Shown: piece after piece, positions 8,843 to 18,338 of the stretch
Layout: every line of letters begins with the position of its first letter
How positions within the stretch are numbered: the first letter of the stretch is position 1
From: Candidatus Multivorans thiocomprendens
GTDB taxonomy: Bacteria > Acidobacteriota > Thermoanaerobaculia > Multivoradales > Multivoraceae
Assembly: GCA_027493375.1 (NCBI GenBank)
Contig: JAPVWO010000269.1
Span: 1-52,992 of the forward strand
Direction: 5' to 3'
Length of the DNA stretch: 52,992 nt
The notes under the pieces: generated by a model
What the model was told of the DNA's origin: nothing
Seen by the model: only the letters and a program-made list of their open reading frames with translations
Database searches by the model: none
Made by a program: the position numbers and the translations under genes

Positions 8843-11572
8843 TCAGAAGCGGAACCCCACCTTGACTCGAAGCTCGCGCGGCAACTGCCAGGCCGCGAGC
8901 GAGTTGATGGGCTCGAGGGTATTGGTATCGATCTCGAGCACCTTCTGCTCGTCGGTGACGTTGGCGACCTCGAAACCGAGCTGCCCTTCCCATTCGCCAC
9001 GAATCGGGAAAGACCACATGGCCGACACGTCGAGAGTAAAGATGTCCCCCAGTTGCTGGCCGTCCCGCGGCGTGGTGAATGTCACGGTGTCGATCTCGAC
9101 ACCGGTCACCGGATGCGCAACGGTAGTGGAAGCAGACCGGCCGAAGTACCTGCCGGTGGTCGTTGCCAGGAAGCCACCCAGCGTCAGGGCGTGCTTGCCG
9201 AAATCCAGGCGTTTCATGGCGACGATGTTCATCCGATCGACATCGTGACTCAGCCGCCCATCCCGGAATCTGGTGGTGACGTCGGTTCCACCAGGTGGGA
9301 TACCCGCGTCCTGCACCTCTTGATTCGGCAGCTCGATACCGCCGAGGCCCTCGAAGAGGTTGTTGGCGGAGTTTGCGTTTGCCGCGTTTCCTGTGGCCTC
9401 GCCGATGGTCAGGTTGGAGCGAAGCGCCCAACCGTTGCGGAATCTGCGATTGAGCTCGAGACTGAGGGCTTCGTACTCGCGGAAGGCGCCGGGCCAGTTA
9501 CGCACCACGCGCACGACGTCCATGCCGTCAGCGGTGAACTGGTCGTTGCCAAAGAAGATGTCCTTGGTCTCGTGCCACACCAGGTTCGACTTGAAGACCC
9601 AGTTGCGCGAGAACTGCCAGTCCACTCCCAGCGCGACCTGATCCTTGTACGGATGGTCGACCGGCTGCAGGGTCTGGGTCTCGCCCGCCGGCCTCCTGCT
9701 CAAGCGGAAGCGGTCGTAGCGCAGGGTGGCGGGATTCCAGTTGTACTCGTCGAAGCTCTGCTGCCCGGTGGGTAGCACACTGAACTCGCGAAAGGCGAAG
9801 TCCAGGCCGATGTTCTGGTAGTAGCGTCCGATGCTCCCGCGCACCAGCAGCGTGCCGTCGGCATTGACGTCGTAGACCACCGTCAGACGCGGCGCCAGGT
9901 TGTCGGAATCGTGGACCCGCGTGCCGACGTCGTTGTCGATCGTCTCGGCGTCGTAGCGCACGCCCATGTGGAGGCTCCAGCGGTCGCCGACGTCGAGCCG
10001 GTCCTGCACATAGGCCGAACTCTCGACGCCCTCGCTGTGGGACGGCAGGGACTCCTGGAAGACCCGCACGCGCTGCGGTGTCACGTAGCCTCCGGGACAT
10101 TCAAGACAGAAGTTCCGGCCGCGATACTCCTTGCCCACGTTGCCATAGTTGGTGAAGGCAATGTCCTGGATGTCGATGCCGAACTTGATCTCGTTGCGCC
10201 CCTTGAAAAGAGTCGCCGAGCCGTGGGCCGTGTCGCGAGGGAAGTCGTTGAAGCCGATCCCGTTCCCGCTCGTCACGCCGTTGAAGCGAGCGGCGCGAGC
10301 GTGCGCCAGATCGCGGTAGCGGAAATTGTTGTCGACCGGATTGTCGGAGCACTCGGGGCAGAGGTCGTCCGGATCCTTGGGGTACTTGAGAGTGCGAGGG
10401 AAGAGATCCTTGCGCTCGGACACCTTGACCTCGATGAAGGTCGAGCTCGTAGCGGCGAAGCTCCAGCTCGCAGTCAGTACGTTGGCGTAGAGGGGACGGT
10501 TCGTGATGGCTCTGAGGTCACCGGTGCGAAAAGGTGCCGCGATGCCCTCGCCGCGCGAATCGATCCACGTCCCCGCCAACTGGTGCCGATCGTTGGGCTG
10601 GTAGTTGAGCTTGAGGATGCGCGGCACCGATGTGCGACTGATGTCGGCTATCTCGCCGCTCGCCAATTGGTCCAGCAGGTTGTCGCTCAAATCGGCGTGA
10701 GCGGCGAAGAACCACGCCTTCTCGCGGAAAATGGGCCCGCCCAGCGACGCCTCGTAGCTGGGGATCTGCTCGTCCGGCCGCTCCAGCCCGAACTGGTTCT
10801 CCGCTCTCCACTTCGGATTCTGGCCGACGTAGAGAGCATCGCCGTGAAACTCGTTGGTGCCGGTCTTGACGGTCGAGTTGATGATGCCGCCGCTCGCCCG
10901 GCCGTACTCGGCGCCGAAGCCCATCGATTCGACACTCGTCTCCGACAGCGCCGACGCCGGCATGATCAGGCGCGCCTCCCCAAGCCGCCTGGTGTTCGAG
11001 GTGTCCACGCCATCGACCAGGACCTGCGTCTCGTTCTGAATGCCGCCGTTGATCGCGGGAGAAGTGTCGAACTGACCGATGTTCACCACTCCCGGCAGCG
11101 CGCGGATGGTGGCATTGTAGGCGCGGGTGGCGAAGGCGGCGTTCTCGACCACTTCCGACTTGAGGGCGCTGATCGCGCCGGTCTCGTACTTCGACACCAG
11201 CGGCGCCTCGCCGAGGACCGTGATCTCTTCCACGGTGCCCCCTTGCAGGGTCAGGTCGACTCCCCGGCGCTCACCCGGATTGAGCGTCGTCGCAAGCTCG
11301 GCTGTTCCCAGCCCCTCGAGCACCGCGCTGACGGTGAACTCACCCGCCTGCAGCAGCGCGAAGCGATAGCGCCCCTCGGCATCGGAGATGGCGGTCGTCG
11401 TTCTCTGAGGACCCTCGAGGGTCACCGTGGCCCCGGGCAGGCCCTCCCCCTCGGCGTCGAGAACGCGGCCGTCGATCGTCCCCGTCTGCGGGCCGTCGGC
11501 CCATAGCGGCAACGGAGCACACAGGCTCACGGCCAGAATCCAGATGCAGGCTCCAGGAATGCGGTTGGTCAC
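8843..11572 (-). CDS. TonB-dependent receptor, Oar-like, with N-terminal carboxypeptidase-regulatory domain
   Basis: A 909-residue outer-membrane protein expected to take up or sense a large ligand using energy from TonB. A signal peptide (about 1-25) is followed by a carboxypeptidase-regulatory-like beta-sandwich (about 30-110, GRVLDAEGEGLPGATVTLEG), a plug domain (about 120-235, including GGIQNETQVLVDGVDTSN and GFGAEYGRASGGIINSTVKTGTNEFHG), and a long beta-barrel. The barrel ends in LRVKVGFRF, a typical C-terminal outer-membrane signal with final Phe. This architecture is common in Acidobacteriota. The gene is single, with a candidate promoter at 11723-11750 and a strong terminator at 8771-8806. 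Its position beside the sulfatase island suggests import of sulfated oligosaccharides, but no ligand is shown by sequence. Confidence 0.92.
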   Translation of the reverse strand: MTNRIPGACIWILAVSLCAPLPLWADGPQTGTIDGRVLDAEGEGLPGATVTLEGPQRTTTAISDAEGRYRFALLQAGEFTVSAVLEGLGTAELATTLNPGERRGVDLTLQGGTVEEITVLGEAPLVSKYETGAISALKSEVVENAAFATRAYNATIRALPGVVNIGQFDTSPAINGGIQNETQVLVDGVDTSNTRRLGEARLIMPASALSETSVESMGFGAEYGRASGGIINSTVKTGTNEFHGDALYVGQNPKWRAENQFGLERPDEQIPSYEASLGGPIFREKAWFFAAHADLSDNLLDQLASGEIADISRTSVPRILKLNYQPNDRHQLAGTWIDSRGEGIAAPFRTGDLRAITNRPLYANVLTASWSFAATSSTFIEVKVSERKDLFPRTLKYPKDPDDLCPECSDNPVDNNFRYRDLAHARAARFNGVTSGNGIGFNDFPRDTAHGSATLFKGRNEIKFGIDIQDIAFTNYGNVGKEYRGRNFCLECPGGYVTPQRVRVFQESLPSHSEGVESSAYVQDRLDVGDRWSLHMGVRYDAETIDNDVGTRVHDSDNLAPRLTVVYDVNADGTLLVRGSIGRYYQNIGLDFAFREFSVLPTGQQSFDEYNWNPATLRYDRFRLSRRPAGETQTLQPVDHPYKDQVALGVDWQFSRNWVFKSNLVWHETKDIFFGNDQFTADGMDVVRVVRNWPGAFREYEALSLELNRRFRNGWALRSNLTIGEATGNAANANSANNLFEGLGGIELPNQEVQDAGIPPGGTDVTTRFRDGRLSHDVDRMNIVAMKRLDFGKHALTLGGFLATTTGRYFGRSASTTVAHPVTGVEIDTVTFTTPRDGQQLGDIFTLDVSAMWSFPIRGEWEGQLGFEVANVTDEQKVLEIDTNTLEPINSLAAWQLPRELRVKVGFRF

Positions 11573-11722
11573 GGCTGGTCCCTCCTTGTGTCGCTGGTCC
11601 TCCCTTGTCCTTTCGCAGGCGCTTCCGGATCGAGTCGACCCTGGTCACTCCCGCGCCATGCTGAATCGCCTGGCCGGAGCGACGGTGGGGCGTCACTGAA
11701 TGCAGGCCTGCGCAAGTCACAG

Positions 11723-11750
11723 TCTATATCCAATCGTGTTTGATCTTCAA
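11723..11750 (-). promoter_or_regulatory. Candidate sigma70-like promoter for the TonB receptor
   Basis: Reading the minus strand, TTGAAG (11750-11745) and TATAGA (11728-11723) are separated by 16 bases in a locally AT-richer stretch about 150 bases upstream of the receptor start at 11572. It lies in the 192-base gap after the secreted hypothetical gene at 11765. The long leader that follows has no recognised element. Confidence 0.4.
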
Positions 11751-11764
11751 GCCTTGTTGGGGGT

Positions 11765-12832
11765 TCATCGGTGCCGCGCCGCGACCTCCCTCTCCTGGAA
11801 ACGGGCGCCGCGGAGCGTGTTGCCCATCGAGTAGTTGGCTTCGTGGCAGGCGAACTCGTACAGCCTGTCGTTCGTGGCGGGCCAGGTGTACTCGCCGCTG
11901 TAGGGCGTCTCCCAGTCACCGCTCTCCACGGTGAACTCGTAGAGAAGAGTGTTCCCGTCGGTGAGAGAGAAGCGCTCGACGACGTGCTGATCGCGCGGGG
12001 GGGAGGGCTCGCCGAAGAGGGTGACCGTCCCCCAGCTCTCCTCCAGGAAGTTGGTCGTATCGACGACCAGCGTGTCACCCTCCCACCAGCCGACCGAATC
12101 GCCGCTGCGTGAGCGAATCTCCGGCGGCGGATGCCTGGCTTCGGCCCGCGAAGGGCTGAGTCGAATGACGCGCGCTTCGTGCATCCACTCGATGAGGATC
12201 ATCACGTGACTCTCGGTCTGCACGATCGTCTTGAGGTTGTTGTAGTTCTTCGGCAGCACCGGAATCGTCGCCTCGAGCGTAAAGATGCAGCGATCGGCGA
12301 TCGACAGCGATTCAGGCCCGTCGTAGGGGCCGGCCTGGAGATCGCGCCACCAGGCGGGGCTCGCGTTCCTGTCCGCCAGATTCCGCCGTACGTAGAGGCC
12401 CTTGCGACGCTCGCGCCCCCTCTCGGTGAGGGGCGGAAGGCGGCCGTCGGGCGGATCGGTAAGGAGCGATGTGCGGTACTTGCCGTCGACCGCAACCGCC
12501 TCCGTGCCGCGATCATGAAAGAACTCGTTGTAACCGCCCAACCGGCCGGTGAAAGGCGGGGGTGGGCGATTCGGATCGCTGGGGCGAGAGCCCTGAGCTG
12601 TTCTCTCGGCCGCGCTCCGTCTGATCTCTTCGGCCTCGGCGGGGGTGAGGAAGAGGCGGTTTCCGAACTCGGGACTCCTCTGCAGCGGCGTCAGGGTAGC
12701 GATGTCGTAGTTCCCCGAAAGATCGGGTTTGCCGCTGGCGGTTCGAGGGATCTCGCTCGCGGAGGCGACCCCAACCGCGGCCGTGACGACCACGAGGAGC
12801 GAGGCGATCCGGGTCTCGGCTTGGTGGCGCAT
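11765..12832 (-). CDS. Secreted hypothetical protein (355 aa)
   Basis: I do not recognise a named domain. The protein starts with a signal-peptide-like segment (about 1-26), then EIPRTASGKPDLSGNYDIATLTP. This opening, with the later VGWWEGDTLVVDTTNF and the C-terminal FACHEANYSM, is familiar from a widespread family of periplasmic proteins of unknown function in Acidobacteriota and marine Gammaproteobacteria. The body is rich in aromatic residues and beta-like stretches (HVVERFSLTDGNTLLYEFTV). It precedes the TonB receptor gene in the same direction with a 192-base gap holding a probable promoter, and is divergent from the DUF3604 gene at 12902 across 69 bases. The family resemblance is from memory, and function is unassigned. 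Confidence 0.75.
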   Translation of the reverse strand: MRHQAETRIASLLVVVTAAVGVASASEIPRTASGKPDLSGNYDIATLTPLQRSPEFGNRLFLTPAEAEEIRRSAAERTAQGSRPSDPNRPPPPFTGRLGGYNEFFHDRGTEAVAVDGKYRTSLLTDPPDGRLPPLTERGRERRKGLYVRRNLADRNASPAWWRDLQAGPYDGPESLSIADRCIFTLEATIPVLPKNYNNLKTIVQTESHVMILIEWMHEARVIRLSPSRAEARHPPPEIRSRSGDSVGWWEGDTLVVDTTNFLEESWGTVTLFGEPSPPRDQHVVERFSLTDGNTLLYEFTVESGDWETPYSGEYTWPATNDRLYEFACHEANYSMGNTLRGARFQEREVAARHR

Positions 12833-12901
12833 CCGAGATCCTCCAGATGGGCGGCGTCGGCTGGCTTTGAGCCTAGTACCCTATCGGAGCAGTCAGCGCT
12901 C

Positions 12902-15487
12902 ATGAGATTCGTTCGCCTCGCGTCCGTCACCGTTCTGGCTCTTCTTGCCGGGGTCGTAGCGGCTCAGGACCGGCTCAGCTCGGGCGACTACCTGTCGCAG
13001 GAGCTGCGCGCCCGAGTCGACGCGCTGGTGGAAGAGGCCGCTGTTCCGACAGACGACGTCGATGAACTGATCTCCAGGTTCCGGACTCTCTGGGAATGGG
13101 GGAACGCATACGCGCGAGAGCGCGGCCGCATCCCCGATGACTTCCCTCAGAACGCGTCCTACCTGAACCCGGCCTTGCGTGGGCGTGCCGGTCAACCCAT
13201 CCCGGTCGACCGCATTTCGGATCTCATCGGCTACATGGTCCGGCAACTCCAGGTCCTGGACGAAGCCCCTGGAGGCCTGGGCAGCCTGACGATCTCTTCC
13301 GAGGGGCCCTTTCCAGCGGCAGGGTACGCCACGGTCACGCAGACCTACACCGTCGGGGACCGGCCGATCCTTGAAGGTGGCGGGCTGATCCTTGGCAAGG
13401 GGCGGCGAAACGGCGCCCTCTCCACGCGCGCCGCTGACGCCGACTTCGTCACCGTCCGCTCTTCGAATCCGAACGCCCGGCTCTCCGCCGTCGAGCCCTG
13501 GGCGCCCTATCCGGTTGGACTTACCGGAACCGTGATCGGATTCCGTCTGAGCGGCGCCGCGCTGCAAGAGGGAGACACGGTGATCGTGACGTACGGGGAT
13601 CGATCCGGCGGCGGGCCGGGCATGAAGCTGCAGGAGTGGTCCAACGACGAGGTCCCGCTTCCGTTCCTGGTGGATCTGGACGGAGACGGCGTGCTCTTTT
13701 GGCCCGACTGGCCGTCGTTCGAGGTCGTCGGAGAGGAGAAGGTGAGATTCCTGAACGCGATCGCGCCGTCGGTGGTCGAACCGGGCGAGGAGTTCACGCT
13801 GACGGTTCGCGCCGAGGACCGCTTTCGCAACGTTGCGTCCGCCGGTCCGGGCGAACTGGAGGTGCTGCTGGACGGCGAGCCCTTCCGGACGCTCTCGGCC
13901 GAGTCGGAGGCGCTGGTGCAGATCGAGAATGTCGCCATCCGCTCCGAAGGCGTCCATCGGTTCGCGGTGCGCACGGCCGACCGGACCTTGCAAGGGGCCA
14001 GCAACCCGATCCTCGTCGAACGGAATCCGGCCCGGCGCATCTACTGGGGAGAGACGCACGGTCACACCGGGATGGCGGAGGGACAGGGTTCCGCCGAAGG
14101 GTACTTCCGCTTCGGGCGTGACGCGGCCCGACTCGACTTTCTCACGTTGTCCGAGCACGACCGCTGGCTCGACGACGGCGAATGGCGGACGCTGCAGGAG
14201 CTTGCCGAGGAGTACCGCGCGCCAGGGCGATTCACGCCGATTCTCGGGTTCGAGTGGACGAATCAGATGGCCGACGGCGGACACCACAACGTCTTCTTCC
14301 GCGACGTGCCTGGACGACGACGCGTCGGCACGCAGGAAAAGCCTCTGCTCGACGAGCTCTACGCGGAACTGCGAGCGGCGAACCGGAGTGACGACGTGCT
14401 GATCATTCCGCACGCGCATCAGCCGGGCGACTGGACCCGCAGCGACGGGGAGATGCAGAAACTGGTCGAGATCCAGTCGAGCCACGGCACGTTCGACTGG
14501 TTCGGAAACCGGTACCTGCAGAACGGGTTCCGGATCGGGTTCGTCGGCGCGTCGGACAACCACACCGGGCATCCGGGCTACGGCTTCATGGGCGGGCCCG
14601 GACAGTCTTCGGGTACGCAACTGGGCGGACTCGCCGCGGTCCTGGCGGCGGAGAACACGGGCGAAGCGATCTTCAACGCGCTGCGCAGTCGGGCGACGTA
14701 TGCGACCACCGGCGAACGCATTGTCCTCGACGCGTGGCTCAATGGAGTCCCCATGGGACAGGAACAGCCCGCCACGAACCGGAGAGAGTTGGAATGCCGT
14801 GTGCACGGCACCGCTCCGATCGACGCCATCGATGTGGTCAAGAACGGCCGCATCGTGTATTCGCGGCGGTACCTCGAAGCCGACGTGACGAGCGACGCGG
14901 TCGTGCAGGTGAGCTTCGAGGCGTCGACCGAGGTCGTGGGCGAGCGCCGCGGCCCGCGGGGCGGTCGGCCGTGGCTGGGCGTGATTCGCGTCGAGGGCGC
15001 GGACATCGCAGGTCACCGGGACCCCTGGTTCCGCCATCCGGGTTCCTACTCCACGGAGCGGACGGGGAATGAGATCCGGTTCAGAATGCTCACTCGGGGA
15101 CGCAGTGCGGCGATTCTGCTTCGGCTGCGCGGCGCCGACGCCGACACGCGCGTGATCGTGGACATGGAGTCGACGCAAGAAACGCGCGGAACGGGAAGCG
15201 ACCAGCGCGAGCCGGAGCGGCTTCCCGCCCGGGTCGAGACGTTTCGGCTCGGAAGCCTCGGCGGTCAAGTCGACCGGCGGGAGTATCGAGTGCTGGACCA
15301 TACCGACGCCCTCACCGTCCAGGTGGTCAGCGACCTGGGCGACGCGGATCAGGACTTTCGATACCTGGATCTCGACGATCCGCGGCCCGGCGACTACTAC
15401 TACGTGCGGGTGCGCCAGGTTGACGGCGCGATGGCGTGGTCGAGCCCGTTCTGGGTGGGCGAGAGCCCCGCCAGCGGTTCCAACTAG
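12902..15487 (+). CDS. DUF3604 protein, exported, PHP-like (861 aa)
   Basis: A long exported protein (signal peptide about 1-21, ending near VVAAQD). The N-terminal half (about 30-375) has beta-rich regions without clear motifs and includes an Ig-like stretch, SVVEPGEEFTLTVRAEDRFRN. The DUF3604 core starts at IYWGETHGHTG, with the His386-x-His388 pair typical of PHP-type metal sites. It continues through DFLTLSEHDRW, ILGFEWTNQ, IIPHAHQPGDW, VEIQSSHG, FVGASDNHTG and ATYATTGERI. These His/Asp clusters suggest a multinuclear metal hydrolase, but no activity is firmly established for the family. The ATG at 12902 is taken because it begins a good signal peptide; the longer open frame upstream overlaps the divergent gene. 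A second family member follows at 16416. Confidence 0.88.
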   Translation: MRFVRLASVTVLALLAGVVAAQDRLSSGDYLSQELRARVDALVEEAAVPTDDVDELISRFRTLWEWGNAYARERGRIPDDFPQNASYLNPALRGRAGQPIPVDRISDLIGYMVRQLQVLDEAPGGLGSLTISSEGPFPAAGYATVTQTYTVGDRPILEGGGLILGKGRRNGALSTRAADADFVTVRSSNPNARLSAVEPWAPYPVGLTGTVIGFRLSGAALQEGDTVIVTYGDRSGGGPGMKLQEWSNDEVPLPFLVDLDGDGVLFWPDWPSFEVVGEEKVRFLNAIAPSVVEPGEEFTLTVRAEDRFRNVASAGPGELEVLLDGEPFRTLSAESEALVQIENVAIRSEGVHRFAVRTADRTLQGASNPILVERNPARRIYWGETHGHTGMAEGQGSAEGYFRFGRDAARLDFLTLSEHDRWLDDGEWRTLQELAEEYRAPGRFTPILGFEWTNQMADGGHHNVFFRDVPGRRRVGTQEKPLLDELYAELRAANRSDDVLIIPHAHQPGDWTRSDGEMQKLVEIQSSHGTFDWFGNRYLQNGFRIGFVGASDNHTGHPGYGFMGGPGQSSGTQLGGLAAVLAAENTGEAIFNALRSRATYATTGERIVLDAWLNGVPMGQEQPATNRRELECRVHGTAPIDAIDVVKNGRIVYSRRYLEADVTSDAVVQVSFEASTEVVGERRGPRGGRPWLGVIRVEGADIAGHRDPWFRHPGSYSTERTGNEIRFRMLTRGRSAAILLRLRGADADTRVIVDMESTQETRGTGSDQREPERLPARVETFRLGSLGGQVDRREYRVLDHTDALTVQVVSDLGDADQDFRYLDLDDPRPGDYYYVRVRQVDGAMAWSSPFWVGESPASGSN

Positions 15488-15768
15488 GATCGCCTGGGGG
15501 GAGCGTAATCCAATACAGAGATGATCGTGAACGGAGCGGTGACGGAGAGGCGATCCCGGTGGGTTTCGGGGTAGTTCTGGAGCGGCAGACGGAGCGCTGG
15601 CGGAGTCTGCCGCCTAAGGGTACGCCGGCGCGGCGGTCGGCGGTGGCCGGCTGCCGCGCCGACGGTCGGGGTTTGGGTTTGCATCGCGTTCAGGCGCTCC
15701 GGCGCCGAAGCGGATCGGACTCTCGTTTGATGAGGTCGAAGAGTCGATCGCGGGCCTTGTTGAGAGCG
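15488..15768. other. Gene-poor spacer with hairpin; possible remnant junction
   Basis: No complete gene is visible in these 281 bases. A 9-bp inverted repeat (15626-15634 with 15653-15661) forms a GC-rich hairpin without a U-tract. On the minus strand, an open stretch ending at about 15690 would read ALKKAVSDLDAAIALNKARD and then a charged helix to a stop, which looks like the C-terminus of some unrelated protein. This segment overlaps the point where the dehydrogenase homology begins, so it may mark a recombination junction. Evidence is weak. Confidence 0.35.
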
Positions 15769-16398
15769 ATGGCGGCATCGAGGTCGCTTACGGCCTTCTT
15801 CAACGCGCAGGAGACATGGAACCGCGGGAACCGTCTTCCCATCATCGAGCTGCGCGGCAAGACGGCTCTCATCATCGGCCTGGGGGGCATTGGCAGCCAG
15901 ATCGCGCAGCGCGCCGCGGCCTTCGAGATGCGCGTCATCGGGGTCGATCCGAAGGACATTCCGATGAGCCGGGATCTTGCCTACGTCGGCACGCCGGACG
16001 AGCTCGACGAGCTCTTGCCTCAGGCCGACGTCGTCTTCAGCAGCGTTCCGCACACCCCTCGTTCCCACGGCATGCTCGGCGAGGAGCAGTTCGCGCTGAT
16101 GAAGGACGGAGTCTATGTCGTCAACGTGTCACGCGGCCCGATCATCGACACCGACGCTCTCGTGGCCGCGTTGCGCTCCGGCAAGGTGCGCGCGGCGGGT
16201 CTCGATGTGACCGACCCCGAGCCCCTGCCTGACGGTCATCCTATCTGGTCGATGCCCAACGTGGCGATCACGCCGCACATTGCGACGGTGTCCGATCACT
16301 CGATCGAGCGGCGGGTCGTTCTCTTTCGCGACAACATCGAGCGTTTCGTCAACGGCCGTCCGCTGCGCAACGTGGTCGACAAGAAGCTGGGGTACTGA
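15769..16398 (+). pseudogene. D-2-hydroxyacid dehydrogenase, 5'-truncated
   Basis: Encodes the NAD-binding domain and C-terminal return segment of a D-isomer 2-hydroxyacid dehydrogenase. Visible are ELRGKTALIIGLGGIG (Rossmann loop), VDPKDIP, VVNVSRGPIIDT (substrate-binding Arg), DVTDPEPLP (Glu) and ITPHIATVSDHS (His), so all three catalytic residues remain. Homology begins only around AFFNAQETWNRGN. The first about 100 residues that form the substrate domain in intact relatives (normally about 310-330 aa) are absent, and the sequence upstream is unrelated. The ATG at 15769 is merely the nearest usable start and would give 209 residues. It lies 17 bases before the second DUF3604 gene in the same direction. 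Likely a remnant; a short functional product cannot be excluded. Confidence 0.7.
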
Positions 16399-16415
16399 CG
16401 AATCCAGGGGTGACC

Positions 16416-18338
16416 ATGAGACGCATGTTGGGTCTGCTGACGGGGTCCCTTCTGTTCATCGGCTGCGGCCCCGGCGAGGAACCGGCAGCCGAGGCGCCGG
16501 CGGACTCCGTGTCCGACGCTGCAGCCCCGGCACCCAATCCGACGCGGAACGCCTACTTCGGCGATCTCCATGTACACACGACGTACTCACTCGACGCCTT
16601 CGTTTTCGGCACCACGGCGGATCCCGACGCAGCCTACGAGTTCGCCAAGGGCGCCGCGATCCTGCATCCGGCAGGCTTCGAGATGAAACTCGACCGGCCA
16701 CTCGACTTTCAGGCGGTGGCCGATCACGGCTGGTATCTCGGCATGCTCGCGGCAATGACCGATCCCGCTTCATCGGCCTACGATCACCCCATTGCCGAGA
16801 GCGTGCGCACCGCACGCTCGGCCGATGAGAGACGCGGCAACTTCATGGCCGTAGGCCCCTACTGGAATGGAGAGCCGGGAACCGAAGAGCACCTGAGCAT
16901 GGATATCGTGCGTGACGCTTGGGAGAAGATCGAGGCGGCCGCCAACCGGCACAACGATCCTGGGACCTTCACCGCCTTCATCGGCTATGAATACACCTCT
17001 GCCGGCGTAGGGGGAACGAACCTGCACCGCAATGTGATCTTCCGCGGCGCCGCGGCTCCCACGCTTCCCTTCACCCGCATCGACTCATCGAATCCTGAGG
17101 ACCTCTGGGCCGCAATGGACCAGTGGCGCGCCCAGGGCATCGACTCGCTGGCCATTCCGCACAACTCGAACGCCTCGGCGGGTCGCATGTTCGAGCTCGA
17201 GTACTACAACGGTGGTGCGATCGACGATGCCTACTCGGAGCTGCGCTCGCGCAACGAGCCGGTGGTCGAGATCACGCAGGTCAAGGGTACGTCCGACACC
17301 CATCCGGCGCTGTCGCCCAACGACGAGTGGGCCGAGTTCGAGATCATGCCGTACAGGATCGGGTCCGTGGTCCTCAGTCTGCCGCGAGAAGGCAGCTACG
17401 TGCGCGACGCCTATCGACGGGGCCTCGGGATCGCGGACGGCGGCGCGACGAACCCGTACAAGCTCGGCGTTGTCGGATCGAGCGACAGCCACGTCGCGGC
17501 CGGCTCCTTCGAGGAGGACAACTACTGGTCGAAAACGGGCATTCTGGACGCCACGCCGGAGTTGCGCGGTTCGGTGCCGGGCACGGGAGTGATCGCCACC
17601 TACGGCGATTCCTCGGAGCAGTCCGGCTCCTCCATGCGCACCAGCGACGGCTCCGGCCGGACCTACCGCGACACCTACTACCACACCTGGGGCGCGTCGG
17701 GCCTCGCCGGCGTATGGGCGGAGGAGAACACGCGCGAGGCGATCTTCCAGGCCTTGCGCCGCAAGGAGACCTTCGCCACGTCGGGTCCGCGCATTCGCGT
17801 GCGCTTCTTCTCCTGGGCGGGGACCACCAGCGCCGATCTCGGGGATCCCGGTTTCCTCACGAGAGCCTACGCGGAGGGCGTGTCGATGGGTGGCGACCTC
17901 TCCACCTCGAACGGGGCTGCGCCAACCTTCGCGGCCTGGGCGCTGCGGGATCCGCTCGCCGCTCCGCTCGACCGGCTACAGATCATCAAGGGCTGGTCGG
18001 AGAACGGGAACAGCGAGGAGGTGGTCTACGACCTCGCCTGTTCGGACGGCGCGGCTGTCGACCCCGCCACCGGTCGCTGCCCGGACAACGGCGCGAGCGT
18101 CGATCTCGCCACCTGCGCCATCGGTGCGGACGTCGGGGCCAACGAGCTCAAGGCCGTGTGGACCGAACCCGACTTCGACCCGGCGCGTCGGGCCTTCTAC
18201 TACGTGCGGGTGCTCGAGAAGCCGACCTGCCGCTGGTCGACCTGGGATGCCCTGCGAGAGGGCGTCGAGCCACGCCGGGACATGCCGTCCACCATCCAGG
18301 AGCGGGCCTGGTCGTCGCCGATCTGGTACAGCCCCTAA
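16416..18338 (+). CDS. DUF3604 lipoprotein
   Basis: A 640-residue family member, shorter than its neighbour at 12902 because it lacks the long N-terminal region. It begins with MRRMLGLLTGSLLFIGCG, a lipoprotein signal with Cys in a lipobox-like context, then an Ala/Pro-rich tether (about 25-45). The core has YFGDLHVHTTYSLDA (His-x-His), FQAVADHGWYLGM, FIGYEYTS, AIPHNSNASAG, VEITQVKGTSDTHP, VVGSSDSHVAAG and ETFATSGPRI. These are the expected metal-ligand positions of the PHP-like fold. The ATG at 16416 has AGGGG at good distance; a GTG 6 bases earlier is also in frame. Its stop overlaps the stop of the opposing dioxygenase by 4 bases. Function of the family is unsettled; an envelope-anchored metal hydrolase is the best guess. 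Confidence 0.9.
   Translation: MRRMLGLLTGSLLFIGCGPGEEPAAEAPADSVSDAAAPAPNPTRNAYFGDLHVHTTYSLDAFVFGTTADPDAAYEFAKGAAILHPAGFEMKLDRPLDFQAVADHGWYLGMLAAMTDPASSAYDHPIAESVRTARSADERRGNFMAVGPYWNGEPGTEEHLSMDIVRDAWEKIEAAANRHNDPGTFTAFIGYEYTSAGVGGTNLHRNVIFRGAAAPTLPFTRIDSSNPEDLWAAMDQWRAQGIDSLAIPHNSNASAGRMFELEYYNGGAIDDAYSELRSRNEPVVEITQVKGTSDTHPALSPNDEWAEFEIMPYRIGSVVLSLPREGSYVRDAYRRGLGIADGGATNPYKLGVVGSSDSHVAAGSFEEDNYWSKTGILDATPELRGSVPGTGVIATYGDSSEQSGSSMRTSDGSGRTYRDTYYHTWGASGLAGVWAEENTREAIFQALRRKETFATSGPRIRVRFFSWAGTTSADLGDPGFLTRAYAEGVSMGGDLSTSNGAAPTFAAWALRDPLAAPLDRLQIIKGWSENGNSEEVVYDLACSDGAAVDPATGRCPDNGASVDLATCAIGADVGANELKAVWTEPDFDPARRAFYYVRVLEKPTCRWSTWDALREGVEPRRDMPSTIQERAWSSPIWYSP

Noticed and set aside
9911-11506. 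Long plus-strand open frame antisense to the first TonB receptor
   Set aside because: It is the mirror of a clearly conserved receptor in very GC-rich DNA, where antisense frames stay open; its translation has no recognisable domain.
15690-15815. A separate minus-strand gene ending near 15690
   Set aside because: Only a short C-terminal-looking fragment without a start or homology is visible; kept as a possible scar, not a gene.
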